DNA of 64,000 bases from JACNJF01 sp050288105. Its GTDB lineage: Bacteria; Pseudomonadota; Gammaproteobacteria; GCA-001735895. A program made the position numbers and the translations under genes. The notes beneath the pieces are model-generated. The model was not told the origin of the DNA. It did no database searches and saw only the letters and a program-made list of their open reading frames with translations. Location of the stretch: positions 62,001 to 126,000 of the forward strand of contig JBNKDE010000007.1 of NCBI GenBank assembly GCA_050288105.1. Direction: 5' to 3'. Positions 25,737-34,990 of this stretch are shown here, one piece after another. The stretch's first letter is position 1; the number at the start of each line of letters is the position of its first letter.

Positions 25737-25998
25737 ATCGCAAAGATTGCGTAAAAAGTTTGATATCATCCCTGAAAATGAAGTAGTGCATTTATTATCA
25801 ATGGACAGAAGCAAAAATTGTGCTAAAAACAATCAGTTAAATCAGTTGGAATAGATGTTGTTGAGTCAGGATGGATTCCACCCATCAACAAACTGTATAA
25901 CGTGACATGTAACAGCAGGTTGACACTATTCTCACTGGTCTGATGAACACACCGAATCGAGACGGAGATTGACAGGTTTGGACAAGCAAGTGGAATTA

Positions 25999-26661
25999 AT
26001 GAGAACTTCAAATCAAGACAGGTTTAATCGTTTGTGGTCTCGCAATCTGGTTCAGCATGCGCCAAATGATAGCCTGCGGATACACCAGTTGCTAATCAAT
26101 GCCTATAACGAGAAACAGCGTGTATATCACACGCAACAACACATCGAAGATTGCCTGGAACTGTTTGATGAAATCAAAAACCAGCTTGAGGACCCCGACT
26201 CTGTAGAGCTGGCAATCTGGTTTCACGATGTCATCTATAAAATCAATTCCAGAGAAAATGAGCAACTCAGTGCTGACTTATTTATGAACCTGAGTGAAGA
26301 TATCCTGAAACCTTCTCTACGTCATCGCGTATACCAGCATATCATTGCGACACTGCATAATGGATCTGAAATGCTGGAGCACGATTCGCGCTACATGGTC
26401 GATATCGATTTATCCAGCTTTGGAATGCCATGGGATAAGTTCCTGCAAAACAGCCGCGCTGTACGTCAGGAAATGGAACATATTCCCGATGAAGAATTCT
26501 ATCCCAAACAATGTGCCTTTCAGCAATCCTTGCTGAAACATGGTCGCTTTTATCAAACCGACTATTTTTTCAGGCACTATGAAGAGAATGCGTTAAATAA
26601 TATCGCGGATTACTATGTTCAACTCGAAGAAAAAACTGGTTTTGTGTGCGAGATTAGTTAA
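25999..26661 (+). CDS. HD-superfamily predicted metal-dependent phosphohydrolase
   Basis: Cytoplasmic protein of about 220 aa. Motifs of the family are YNEKQRVYHTQQHIEDCL near the N-terminus, the HD pair in AIWFHDVIY, HIIATLHNG, and DIDLSSFG with a late conserved Asp. The true substrate is unknown for this subgroup. The ATG at 25999 gives the expected N-terminus; TTG (25969) and other upstream alternatives are in frame. It lies between fliK and fliJ on the opposite strand and is not an obvious flagellar gene. Confidence 0.75.
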   Translation: MRTSNQDRFNRLWSRNLVQHAPNDSLRIHQLLINAYNEKQRVYHTQQHIEDCLELFDEIKNQLEDPDSVELAIWFHDVIYKINSRENEQLSADLFMNLSEDILKPSLRHRVYQHIIATLHNGSEMLEHDSRYMVDIDLSSFGMPWDKFLQNSRAVRQEMEHIPDEEFYPKQCAFQQSLLKHGRFYQTDYFFRHYEENALNNIADYYVQLEEKTGFVCEIS

Positions 26662-26684
26662 ATCAGGCAATCTCTGGGCTGTGG

Positions 26685-27125
26685 TCAGGAATCTCTGAAA
26701 GCATTACGCAACGCGATCTCATCCATAAAACGCTGTTCCTTTTTCTGTTCCAGTTTCTGCTCATCCAGCTGTATACGATCCACCACCTTGTGAATAGCGT
26801 CAGAGCGGGAACGGGTTAGCTTCCACTTCTGTCGCTTGATCTCCACCTCACGTTCTGCCATCACGACAACCTGTTGCTGCTGTTTAATGGTTTCATCAAG
26901 TTGATGTAAAAAGCGGTTAAATTCCTGCAGCTGAACCGAGGTATAACTGATCGCAACACCCTGATTATGGCGCTCGGCATACTCCCTTTTGTATTCCAGC
27001 AGCTGATTGAGGCGATTTAGCTGCTGCTGCAGTTGCTGCTGACTAAAAGCAACCGACTGTAATGCCGTTTGCTCATTTTTTTCCACATGATCAACGACAG
27101 GAGCAAGCTTTCTGGAACGTGACAT
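26685..27125 (-). CDS. fliJ: Flagellar export chaperone FliJ
   Basis: A 146-aa, almost entirely helical, Gln/Glu/Lys-rich protein forming a coiled coil (QQQLQQQLNRLNQLLEYKRE, then EREVEIKRQKWKLTR). It is the last gene of fliEFGHIJ, 9 bp after fliI. FliJ inserts into the FliI hexamer as a stalk and recycles export chaperones. The identity rests on length, composition and position more than on a sharp motif. Confidence 0.82.
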   Translation of the reverse strand: MSRSRKLAPVVDHVEKNEQTALQSVAFSQQQLQQQLNRLNQLLEYKREYAERHNQGVAISYTSVQLQEFNRFLHQLDETIKQQQQVVVMAEREVEIKRQKWKLTRSRSDAIHKVVDRIQLDEQKLEQKKEQRFMDEIALRNAFRDS

Positions 27126-27134
27126 TCAACACCC

Positions 27135-28559
27135 TTACGCATTACCAGCCCTGTGACTGGCCTGATTAATATTAGCCACGGTTGCCTGTGGCTGGGGTTT
27201 ATTAAAGCGTTGTATTAACTGCTGTAACTGAGTATAGCTTTCTGTCAGGGAAACTGCCTGACTCATATCCTGAGCAAGATAACGCATCAGCTCGGGCTGC
27301 ATTTTGATGGCCTGATCAATTTCTGGATCTGACCCGGTCTGATAAGCCCCGACATTAATCAAATCACGATTTTGCTGATACAGGCTGTAGTTGCGCCTGA
27401 ACAACTGTACCAGGTTCTGGACCTCTTTATCCATGATCTGTGGCGCCAGGCGACTGATAGAAGCCTCCACATCAATCGCCGGATACTGTCCAGACTCAGC
27501 CAGCTGTCGCGACAATACGATATGTCCATCCAGAATCGCGCGCGCTGCATCCGCTATCGGATCATTGTGATCATCGCCCTCGACTAGCACGGTATAAAAA
27601 GCCGTAATTGAGCCTCCACGGTAATCACCATTGCCTGCGCGCTCGACCAGCTGCGGTAAACGTGCAAACACCGATGGTGGATAGCCCTTGGTTGCGGGTG
27701 GTTCACCGATAGCGAGGCTGATTTCGCGTTGTGCCTGTGCAAAACGGGTTAGCGAGTCCATCAACAACAGCACATTCTTGCCCTGATCGCGGAAGTATTC
27801 AGCAATACTGGTTGCCTGCATTGCGCCGTGGATACGCATTAGCGGCGAGGAATCTGCAGGTGCCGCGACCACGACGGATTTTCTCAGCCCATCCTCGCCC
27901 AGAATCTCCTGCACAAACTCGCGCACCTCACGACCACGTTCACCAATCAGCCCCACCACCACGATATCCGCATCGGTATATTTGGTCATCATGCCCAGTA
28001 AAACCGATTTACCTACACCACTACCGGCAAACAGGCCCATGCGCTGCCCTCGCCCAATACCCGCCATGCTATTGATCGCGCGCACGCCAACATCCAGCGG
28101 TTCTCTGATCGGTGTTCGGCTCAGGGGGTTAATTTCGCGCCCTTCCAGTGGCATACGCTGACGCGTTTTAAGCGGTCCTTTATCATCCAGCGGTCGACCA
28201 CGTCCATCGATGACCCGGCCCAGCAACTCAACGCCGACATTCACTGCAGACGAATGACTGGTGGGGATCACGCGAGAGTTGGGTACCAGTCCTCGAATAT
28301 CGCTGGTTGGCATCAGATACAGTTTTTCACCCGAAAAACCAACTACCTCGGTTTCAACCTTCTGCCCATTGGGTGTCACCACATCACAGCGCGCACCAAT
28401 CGGTGCCTGACAACCCATGGCTTCCAGCGTCAGACCGACCATTCGCGTCAATACACCTTCGACATGGGGCTTTCCACAATCTTCCGCACAATTGGCAGCA
28501 GTACGCTGCAGGGATTTTATCCAGCTACTGCGCGCTCGATCAATCAGTGGATGTTGCAT
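27135..28559 (-). CDS. fliI: Flagellum-specific ATPase FliI
   Basis: ATPase of the flagellar type III export apparatus, 474 aa. Walker A is GLFAGSGVGKSVL, the Walker B region is NVLLLMDSLTRFAQAQREI, and family signatures include GEPPATKGYPPSVFARLPQL and GGSITAFYTVLVEGDD. It overlaps the fliH end by 20 bp. The C-terminal ~40 residues (from IQRFNKPQPQ) are a short extension. It works as a hexamer with FliH and FliJ at the cytoplasmic face of the export gate. Confidence 0.95.
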   Translation of the reverse strand: MQHPLIDRARSSWIKSLQRTAANCAEDCGKPHVEGVLTRMVGLTLEAMGCQAPIGARCDVVTPNGQKVETEVVGFSGEKLYLMPTSDIRGLVPNSRVIPTSHSSAVNVGVELLGRVIDGRGRPLDDKGPLKTRQRMPLEGREINPLSRTPIREPLDVGVRAINSMAGIGRGQRMGLFAGSGVGKSVLLGMMTKYTDADIVVVGLIGERGREVREFVQEILGEDGLRKSVVVAAPADSSPLMRIHGAMQATSIAEYFRDQGKNVLLLMDSLTRFAQAQREISLAIGEPPATKGYPPSVFARLPQLVERAGNGDYRGGSITAFYTVLVEGDDHNDPIADAARAILDGHIVLSRQLAESGQYPAIDVEASISRLAPQIMDKEVQNLVQLFRRNYSLYQQNRDLINVGAYQTGSDPEIDQAIKMQPELMRYLAQDMSQAVSLTESYTQLQQLIQRFNKPQPQATVANINQASHRAGNA

Positions 28560-29235
28560 TTTTATCCTCCGACCTTTCTCCGCCCAGCACGGATGCGGCT
28601 AGCGACTGTAGTCGATTTTCCAACGTGGCATTAATGACGGAATTATCCGAGGTAATTTCGCAGCCGCCGCGACTGATCATGGGGTCTTCTCGAATCTTCC
28701 AGCTTTGTTCTTCTTCGTTTTCATCCAGTTGCAGGGTTTTGCGTACCAGTTCGGCATCTTCAGGATGCAGCGAAATGCGTATCTTGCGGGAATTGGCCGG
28801 TAACAGCTGAACCGACTCACGAATGACACCGATAATCTCGCCCGGCTCTGCTCGTATCTCACGTCGGACCAGTTGCTGAGCCAGGGTCACCGCTAATAAC
28901 AAGAGTTGCTGCTCCACCTCTTCATTTAATGACTGTAACGGGCTTTCAAAAAAGTTAATCAGGCTGATCAGACGTTGCTTTAACCCGGCGTTTTCCTGTT
29001 CTGCCTGTTTCAGCCCCTGCAGGTAGCCTTCTTCATGCGCCTGCTGGTGCCAGCTTTCAATCTCTTCAGCGGTGGGAATGCTGGTTTGTTCTTCCTGCTG
29101 CTCTTCCGCCTTCGCTTTGCTTTCGTCACGAAATACCTGCGCGCTTGTCGAATCGACCGAAGGCAAATGCCATTTTTCTACCGGAGTATCCGGTTCATGA
29201 CGAAATCTGCGCTTGTCACCAGTCATAGCAGACAC
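28540..29235 (-). CDS. fliH: Flagellar assembly protein FliH
   Basis: Peripheral stalk/regulator of FliI, 231 aa. The N-terminal third is charged and variable. The middle has a Gly/Gln/Glu helix (HQQAHEEGYLQGLKQAEQEN) typical of FliH GxxxG repeats. The C-terminal domain has LAVTLAQQLVRREIRAEPGE and ISRGGCEITSDNSVINATLE. It lies 17 bp after fliG and overlaps fliI by 20 bp. Confidence 0.9.
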   Translation of the reverse strand: MSAMTGDKRRFRHEPDTPVEKWHLPSVDSTSAQVFRDESKAKAEEQQEEQTSIPTAEEIESWHQQAHEEGYLQGLKQAEQENAGLKQRLISLINFFESPLQSLNEEVEQQLLLLAVTLAQQLVRREIRAEPGEIIGVIRESVQLLPANSRKIRISLHPEDAELVRKTLQLDENEEEQSWKIREDPMISRGGCEITSDNSVINATLENRLQSLAASVLGGERSEDKNATSTD

Positions 29236-29252
29236 CAGCAGCGCTCAGCAAG

Positions 29253-30263
29253 TTAAACCATTTCTTCACCAGCACCACCCAGGTTGATTTCTCCAGACTC
29301 TTCCAGTCCTCGCGCGATGGTGAGGATTTCTTTCTGCGCGGCTTCCACTTCACTGAGCTTAACCGGGCCCCTGGCTTCCATATCTTCAACCAGCATTTCA
29401 GCAGCTCGCGAAGACATATTCTTGAGAAACTTCTGCTGGAATTCTTCATCTACACCCTTCAATGCAAGAGTAAGCAGATCGGTGGAGATTTCACGTAACA
29501 TGGTTTGAATACTACGGTCGTCAACTTCACGTAAATTATCAAATACGAACATTAGATCCTGAATACGGTTGGCCAGGTCTTCATTTTCTACCCGCACCTG
29601 ATCCATCATCACGCCTTCAATCGAAGAATCCATAAAATTAAGAATATCTGCAGCGGTTTTTTCTCCACCTACCATGGAAGATTTAACGTTATCGTTGTCG
29701 GTAAAGTATTTTTCCATGATTGAATCCAGCTCCTTAACCGCCGCCGGTTGTACACCATCCAGTGTTGCGATACGCATCAGGATACCAGCTCGGGTATTTT
29801 CCGGCAGGTTGGTCAATACAGACGCGGCACTGTCAGGCTCAAGGTAGGACAGCACAATAGCGATAATCTGTGGATGCTCCAGGCGGATAATTTCAGCAAT
29901 CGATTTCGGATCCATCCATTTCAGGGCTTCCAGCCCATTGCTGCCGCTACCCATCAGAATACGATCAATCACGTTACCTGCTTTATCGCCCAGCGCTTTT
30001 TCCAGCATGCCCCGGATATAGCTGTCGTTGCCGATACCGAGCGCGGTCTGGGTTTCCAGCTCATGCAGAAAATCATCAATCACATACTCGACCATGGGCC
30101 GGGTGACATTCTGTACGCTGGACATCGCCGCACCCACTACCTGAACCTGTTTCGGGTTCATATGCTGCAGGATCTGAGCGGCAACATCCTCACCCAGGGT
30201 CAGCAGTAGCAGGGCTGCTTTATCCAGCCCGGTCATTTTTGGAATCGTTACTTCAGTAGCCAT
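29253..30263 (-). CDS. fliG: Flagellar motor switch protein FliG
   Basis: Rotor protein that interacts with MotA/MotB stators and the FliM/FliN switch, 336 aa. The N-terminal domain starts TGLDKAALLLLTLGEDVAA. The middle carries EHPQIIAIVLSYLEPDSAA (EHPQ motif). The C-terminal charged ridge includes DDRSIQTMLREISTDLL and FLKNMSSRAAEMLVEDME, matching the torque-generating residues of the family. It is 8 bp after fliF. Confidence 0.96.
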   Translation of the reverse strand: MATEVTIPKMTGLDKAALLLLTLGEDVAAQILQHMNPKQVQVVGAAMSSVQNVTRPMVEYVIDDFLHELETQTALGIGNDSYIRGMLEKALGDKAGNVIDRILMGSGSNGLEALKWMDPKSIAEIIRLEHPQIIAIVLSYLEPDSAASVLTNLPENTRAGILMRIATLDGVQPAAVKELDSIMEKYFTDNDNVKSSMVGGEKTAADILNFMDSSIEGVMMDQVRVENEDLANRIQDLMFVFDNLREVDDRSIQTMLREISTDLLTLALKGVDEEFQQKFLKNMSSRAAEMLVEDMEARGPVKLSEVEAAQKEILTIARGLEESGEINLGGAGEEMV

Positions 30264-30271
30264 AACATGTC

Positions 30272-32017
30272 TTATTGCTCAGAGGTTACCCAGTTATTCA
30301 CCACATTAGCGACCCGGGCGGGATCATCCATCACCAGGGTTTTCGCCATGCCTACCTTTTGTTCATGTGTTGCATCACTACGTCGAATCATAGCAGCGGT
30401 GTTATTGGCATCGTCACCAAAGGGCATACCCGCTGCTGAGAGTGAGCTGGGGCCAGATAATTCACCGCCATACTGCCCACCCTGTCTATTAGAACCACCT
30501 GCGCCCTGATCGTTCTCGCCGCCTTCTTCACGCTCTCCTGCCTCTCGGGTCAGGCTTAGTGAACGCAGGAATGGACGACCAAATAATAGATAGACAATCA
30601 GCAAGCCAATGGCCCCAAACACCTGTTTTGCCAGTGTCACAATCCACCCTTCATTGAGGAGACTCTTCCAGGCGGGTGTTTCTTCCAGTACCACCTCATT
30701 CGGTACAAAGGGCTGGTTGATCACACTGACGCTATCGCCTCGATTCTGGTTAAACCCGATGGTTTCTTTTACCAGGCTCTCAAAGCGCGCAATATCTTCA
30801 TCGGTGTACGGGGTTTTCTGAGTACTGCCATCGGCATTCACCGTAGTCAACGAGTCTACCAACACCGCGACCGAAAGCCTCTGCACACTACCGCTGGGGT
30901 TTCGTGTATGACTGATCATGCGATCCACTTCAAAATTACGTGTGGCACTGCGATTCTGCGTAGCGGGTAATGGACTGCCGCCAGTCGCGCTATTAACTGC
31001 TGCCGGGTCGGTAGTACCACTTCCCGGCGGCTGATTGCTGAGTGCGCCGGGAATTCCCTCCGCCGCATTCAGGTCGCGCATTTCCTGCTCCCTGACCTGT
31101 TCGCTGCGAATCACACTCCGTTCGGGGTCATAGGCTTCGCGAGTCGATTCGACCTGAGAAAAATCCAGCGACGCGGAAACCTGCGCAGTAACCTTGCCTT
31201 CACCGACGATAGGCTGCAGCAACTGAACGATACGTTCCGCGTAACTATCTTCCAGCTTGCGGGTATATTCGAACTGTTTGCTGGTCTGAGCCATGTCGCT
31301 ATCCTGGTCAGCGGTGAGCAGGCGACCAAATTGGTCTACCACTGTCACCTGATCAGCATCCATCATAGGAATGCTGGCTGCGACCATATGTACAATGGCA
31401 TCGACCTGGCCCTGATTCAGTCGACGACCCGAGTAAAGCTTGGTCACTACCGAGGCACTGGGTTTGGTTCTATTACGGATAAAAATGGACTGTTTTGGCA
31501 AAGCCAGGTGAACTCTGGCCTCTTCTACGCTGCGTATGGCTTCGATAGAGCGCGCGAGTTCAGTTTCCAGTGCATGATTATAACGCGCGGACTCGATAAA
31601 CTGACTGGTACCCAGACCCTGGTCATCCTGCAGCATTTCAAGACCTTTGGTGGTACCGCGCGGCAAGCCTTCAGCTGCCAGCTTTAAACGCGCCTGTGCA
31701 ATCATGTTCTGCGCAACCAGAATACTGCCACCCGTTTCAATCTTGTATTCGATCTGGTTAGCAGTCAGCACATTAGCTATCTCCGACGCGTCCTGACTCG
31801 AAACATTGCTATACAGGGGTGCATAATTAGGCTCAAATGACCACAGCACGACCACGGTTCCAATAGCAACCGCCATAGCCAGTCCGATTAAACGCCCGAA
31901 ATGCCGTACCACATGCGATTGCATGAAGGTATCGATAGGATTGCGCTCTGTACGCCTCAATCCAGTTGCCGCATTGGATTGAGCCAGGGCCTGATGGTCA
32001 GTGTTTGCGTCAGCCAT
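30272..32017 (-). CDS. fliF: Flagellar MS-ring protein FliF
   Basis: Inner-membrane ring scaffold of the basal body, 581 aa. Two membrane segments flank the periplasmic ring-building region: LIGLAMAVAIGTVVVLWSF (about 42-60) and VFGAIGLLIVYLLFG (about 462-476). Ring domains include YSNVSSQDASEIANVL, RVHLALPKQSIFIR and VTVVDQFGRLL. The C-terminal cytoplasmic tail (about 535-581) binds FliG (MAKTLVMDDPARVANVVNNW). It is 6 bp after fliE. Confidence 0.95.
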   Translation of the reverse strand: MADANTDHQALAQSNAATGLRRTERNPIDTFMQSHVVRHFGRLIGLAMAVAIGTVVVLWSFEPNYAPLYSNVSSQDASEIANVLTANQIEYKIETGGSILVAQNMIAQARLKLAAEGLPRGTTKGLEMLQDDQGLGTSQFIESARYNHALETELARSIEAIRSVEEARVHLALPKQSIFIRNRTKPSASVVTKLYSGRRLNQGQVDAIVHMVAASIPMMDADQVTVVDQFGRLLTADQDSDMAQTSKQFEYTRKLEDSYAERIVQLLQPIVGEGKVTAQVSASLDFSQVESTREAYDPERSVIRSEQVREQEMRDLNAAEGIPGALSNQPPGSGTTDPAAVNSATGGSPLPATQNRSATRNFEVDRMISHTRNPSGSVQRLSVAVLVDSLTTVNADGSTQKTPYTDEDIARFESLVKETIGFNQNRGDSVSVINQPFVPNEVVLEETPAWKSLLNEGWIVTLAKQVFGAIGLLIVYLLFGRPFLRSLSLTREAGEREEGGENDQGAGGSNRQGGQYGGELSGPSSLSAAGMPFGDDANNTAAMIRRSDATHEQKVGMAKTLVMDDPARVANVVNNWVTSEQ

Positions 32018-32023
32018 TGTTCA

Positions 32024-32347
32024 TTACACCGGCATGTTCATGACATCTTGATAGGCAGTGAGTAATTTATTACGCACCTCGGTTAGCGCCTGAAACGAGA
32101 CACTGGATTTCTGCATCGCAATCATCACCTGAGCCAGATCCACATTAGGATCACCGCGCTCAAGCGCCCTGCCCAGTTCAGCTGCTTTCATCTGCCCTTC
32201 ATTCACCTGATCTATCGCCTGTTGCATCAGATCAGCGAAACTGCCACTACCATCATGGTTGGGTTTAAGCTCCTGCATCGGCTTATTCGAAGCCAAAGCC
32301 TCGATGGAGCGCATTTGACTCAATACCTGATTAATATTGTTATTCAT
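32024..32347 (-). CDS. fliE: Flagellar hook-basal body protein FliE
   Basis: A 107-aa rod/MS-ring adaptor and the first substrate exported by the flagellar apparatus. The conserved C-terminus reads DLAQVMIAMQKSSVSFQALT, then EVRNKLLTAYQDVMNMPV. It heads the operon fliEFGHIJ. About 140 bp upstream is a good sigma-54 promoter (32485-32500). Confidence 0.95.
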   Translation of the reverse strand: MNNNINQVLSQMRSIEALASNKPMQELKPNHDGSGSFADLMQQAIDQVNEGQMKAAELGRALERGDPNVDLAQVMIAMQKSSVSFQALTEVRNKLLTAYQDVMNMPV

Positions 32348-32484
32348 GCTGGCTACCCGTTGTCAACTTCTTGACGTATTTTACAAAGTTACTCATTTAA
32401 CGTGCTTCAAACCCAGGCCTGTGTATCGGTTTTTTGACTCTTTAACCCCGAAGCCAGGCTCTGGAAGCTTCTGTTTAGTGACTT

Positions 32485-32500
32485 TGCAACTATCAGGCCA
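32485..32500 (-). promoter_or_regulatory. Sigma-54 (-24/-12) promoter of fliEFGHIJ
   Basis: On the minus strand TGGCCTGATAGTTGCA has the invariant GG and GC, a TGGC -24 core and an exact TTGCA -12 at the correct spacing. The leader to the fliE ATG would be about 125 nt. It parallels the fliK promoter. Confidence 0.68.
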
Positions 32501-32543
32501 ACTCAACGATCGGCACAGCAGCGCCTTTGCTGGATAACAAAGA

Positions 32544-33188
32544 TCAGGTAGGAGCCCCGCGGTAGTAATGCCATAAAAAAAGGCTGCCAGCACTGCGCCA
32601 GGGCGACCAGTGTTCAACCAATTGCCGGGCCTGAGCTGGAGTTGGCCTGAGCGGAAGCTTTTTAAGTCGCTGAATAGCAACCTGCAGTGCAAGGTCATCC
32701 TGAGGAAAGATATCCTCACGCTGCAGAGAAAACATCAGGTAGATCTGGGCACTCCAGACACCAAAACCGCGTAATCCTGAAATTGCAGTAATAGCCCCCT
32801 CATCATCCATCGCCGCCAGGCTGTCTGGTTGAAAAACCTCTTCGACAATGGCACGCGCAAGGCCCTGCGCATACTCCACCTTGCGCGCAGACAACCCGGC
32901 TTCGCGCAATTGCGCGCTGCTAAGCCTGAGAAATCCGGCCGCAGTCATCTCGCATCGCAAATCACGCAAACGCTGCATAATGGCAGCGGCAGCATGGGTA
33001 GAGATCTGCTGTCCGGCAATGATTGATAAAAAGGTTTCAAACCCTGCTGCACGATTGCGTGGCGCTGGGTAACCTATCTCGACCAGAGCCTTTTTAACAT
33101 CCTTATCGACCGCAGCAATGCAATCCAGTTGATGTTTTAACTGTTCTGGAGTCATAGGCTGTTCAGCAGGAATATTTTCGCTCGCCAC
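32544..33188 (-). CDS. DNA-3-methyladenine glycosylase II-like (HhH-GPD family)
   Basis: Base-excision repair glycosylase of 214 aa, shorter than E. coli AlkA because it lacks the N-terminal domain. The helix-hairpin-helix is GLRGFGVWSAQIYLMF and the catalytic Asp follows in FPQDDLALQVAIQ. LSIIAGQQISTHAAAAIMQR is the expected N-lobe helix. It removes 3-methyladenine and related alkylated bases. It stands alone, 30 bp downstream of a VOC gene on the same strand. Confidence 0.85.
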   Translation of the reverse strand: MASENIPAEQPMTPEQLKHQLDCIAAVDKDVKKALVEIGYPAPRNRAAGFETFLSIIAGQQISTHAAAAIMQRLRDLRCEMTAAGFLRLSSAQLREAGLSARKVEYAQGLARAIVEEVFQPDSLAAMDDEGAITAISGLRGFGVWSAQIYLMFSLQREDIFPQDDLALQVAIQRLKKLPLRPTPAQARQLVEHWSPWRSAGSLFLWHYYRGAPT

Positions 33189-33217
33189 AGCTACCTGAGT
33201 AATGCGGCGCTGTGGCT

Positions 33218-33601
33218 TTAGCGTTCCTGAACTTCGATTGCATTACCATCGGGATCGCGAAAAAAGATAGCGCGACGTCCTGATTTACTGTGTGTGTAAT
33301 CAATATAGTATTGCTCCAGTCGTTCCATCAGCGCATTCAGGTCAGCCGTTAACAGGCACACATGACGATCGCGCCCGCCGTGTTCAGGACGCCCATCAAC
33401 GGGGTCCGGATTGCTTAACTTGAGACAATGAATCGCTTGCTGGCCCACCTTGAACCAGAACCCATCGAATGACATTTCAGGACGACTCGTATCTTCCTGT
33501 AGACCGAGCACGTTGACATAAAAATGATGTGTTTTATTCAGATCCGAGATGATGACGCTGTGATGATCAATACCGGAAAAGTGAGATTCTGTGCTAGCCA
33601 T
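33218..33601 (-). CDS. VOC (glyoxalase/dioxygenase fold) family protein
   Basis: A 127-aa single VOC domain with two beta-alpha-beta-beta-beta repeats: IDHHSVIISDLNKTHHFYVN at the start and IFFRDPDGNAIEVQE at the end. Metal-ligand positions are His in DHHSV, His in IHCL and Glu in IEVQE. Substrates vary across the family (methylglyoxal, fosfomycin, catechols), and none is indicated. The start lies only 65 bp from the divergent dapC. Confidence 0.8.
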   Translation of the reverse strand: MASTESHFSGIDHHSVIISDLNKTHHFYVNVLGLQEDTSRPEMSFDGFWFKVGQQAIHCLKLSNPDPVDGRPEHGGRDRHVCLLTADLNALMERLEQYYIDYTHSKSGRRAIFFRDPDGNAIEVQER

Positions 33602-33632
33602 ATGTCCTCTGTGATCGTGCTGCGGATACCGT

Positions 33633-33638
33633 TATAAT
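33633..33638 (+). promoter_or_regulatory. -10 box of a likely dapC promoter
   Basis: A perfect TATAAT lies 29 bp upstream of the dapC ATG in the short divergent gap. The matching -35 is poor (TGTGAT at 17 bp spacing), so an activator may be needed. Confidence 0.45.
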
Positions 33639-33666
33639 ACCCGCCTCTATATATGATTCCCAGACT

Positions 33667-34872
33667 ATGAATCCAGATTTAACGAAGTTACATCCTTATC
33701 CGTTTGAAAAACTCGCCCAACTTAAAAGCCATGTTTCTCCTCCCGAGCAGCTGGATCATATTGCACTTTCTATCGGTGAACCCAAGCATGCTGCGCCGCA
33801 TATCGCAGTAGAACAACTGATCTCGCATACCCACCTGCTATCAAACTATCCCAGCACCAAAGGTAGCGATGCGCTGCGTGAAGCCATCGCCGGATGGCTG
33901 GGCAGGCGTTACCCGCTGAACGCCAAAATTGACAGCGTCAGCCAGGTTCTGCCCGTGAATGGTACGCGCGAAGCCTTATTTGCCTTTGCCCAGTGTGTGG
34001 TTGATCGCTCCCGTCCCAACCCGCTGGTGATGATGCCGAACCCGTTTTATCAGATATACGAAGGAGCCGCACTGCTGGCCGGTGCGACACCGGTATTCAT
34101 GAATTGCACGCAGGAGAATAACTTTTTACCCGATCTTGATGCGATTACTGAACAGCAGTGGCAAGACTGCCAATTGATTTACATCTGTACGCCGGGTAAC
34201 CCGACCGGCGCAGTCATGCCAATAGAGTATCTGCAAAAACTGATTGGCCTGGCGCAACAATACGATTTCATCATTGCCAGTGATGAATGCTATTCAGAGA
34301 TTTACGCCGATGAAAACGCTGCCCCTGCTGGATTATTAGGCGCAGCCGCTGGCATGGGCGTGGATGATTATCAACGCTGTATTGTATTTCATAGCCTGTC
34401 CAAGCGTTCAAACTTGCCCGGACTACGCTCCGGGTTCGTCGCTGGAGATGCAGCGATTCTGAAACAATTTCTACTGTATCGAACCTACCATGGCTGTGCG
34501 ATGCCCTCCATTACGCAGTCGGCCAGCGTCAGTGCCTGGAATGATGAGCAGCATGTGCGTGAAAACAGAGCACAGTATCGGCTCAAATTTGACACCGTAA
34601 TCGAGTTACTTTCTGATAAAATGCCCCTGCTTCGTCCTGATGCGGGATTTTACCTGTGGGCAAGAACGCCTGTCCCGGATACTGATTTTGCTCAACAGCT
34701 TTATGCGCAGCAGAATATTACCGTGCTCCCGGGCCAGTACCTGTCACGTAGCGTGAATGGCCACAACCCCGGCACTAACTATGTCAGAATGGCATTGGTG
34801 GCACCACTGGATGAGTGCCGGGACGCAGCATTGAGAATACGGGACTTTTATTCAACGCTTGAACAGGCCTGA
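33667..34872 (+). CDS. dapC: Succinyldiaminopimelate transaminase DapC
   Basis: PLP-dependent class I aminotransferase of 401 aa that converts N-succinyl-2-amino-6-ketopimelate to N-succinyl-LL-diaminopimelate. The PLP lysine is in HSLSKRSNLPGLRSGF; other markers are NPTGAVMP, SDECYSEIY and the C-terminal YVRMALV arginine. The N-terminus MNPDLTKLHPYPFEKLAQLK is typical of gammaproteobacterial DapC. It is followed by dapD, the yffB-like gene and dapE, which defines the succinylase route to lysine and peptidoglycan. Confidence 0.92.
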   Translation: MNPDLTKLHPYPFEKLAQLKSHVSPPEQLDHIALSIGEPKHAAPHIAVEQLISHTHLLSNYPSTKGSDALREAIAGWLGRRYPLNAKIDSVSQVLPVNGTREALFAFAQCVVDRSRPNPLVMMPNPFYQIYEGAALLAGATPVFMNCTQENNFLPDLDAITEQQWQDCQLIYICTPGNPTGAVMPIEYLQKLIGLAQQYDFIIASDECYSEIYADENAAPAGLLGAAAGMGVDDYQRCIVFHSLSKRSNLPGLRSGFVAGDAAILKQFLLYRTYHGCAMPSITQSASVSAWNDEQHVRENRAQYRLKFDTVIELLSDKMPLLRPDAGFYLWARTPVPDTDFAQQLYAQQNITVLPGQYLSRSVNGHNPGTNYVRMALVAPLDECRDAALRIRDFYSTLEQA

Positions 34873-34990
34873 GGCCACTTAAGCTAAAAATTAAACAACT
34901 GCTTCGGCTCAATCGGTCGTCTAGCTGGCGACTGATTCGAACAGATCCTAGTAAAAAACATTTGAACAACATTAACTTAAGGAGACATCA

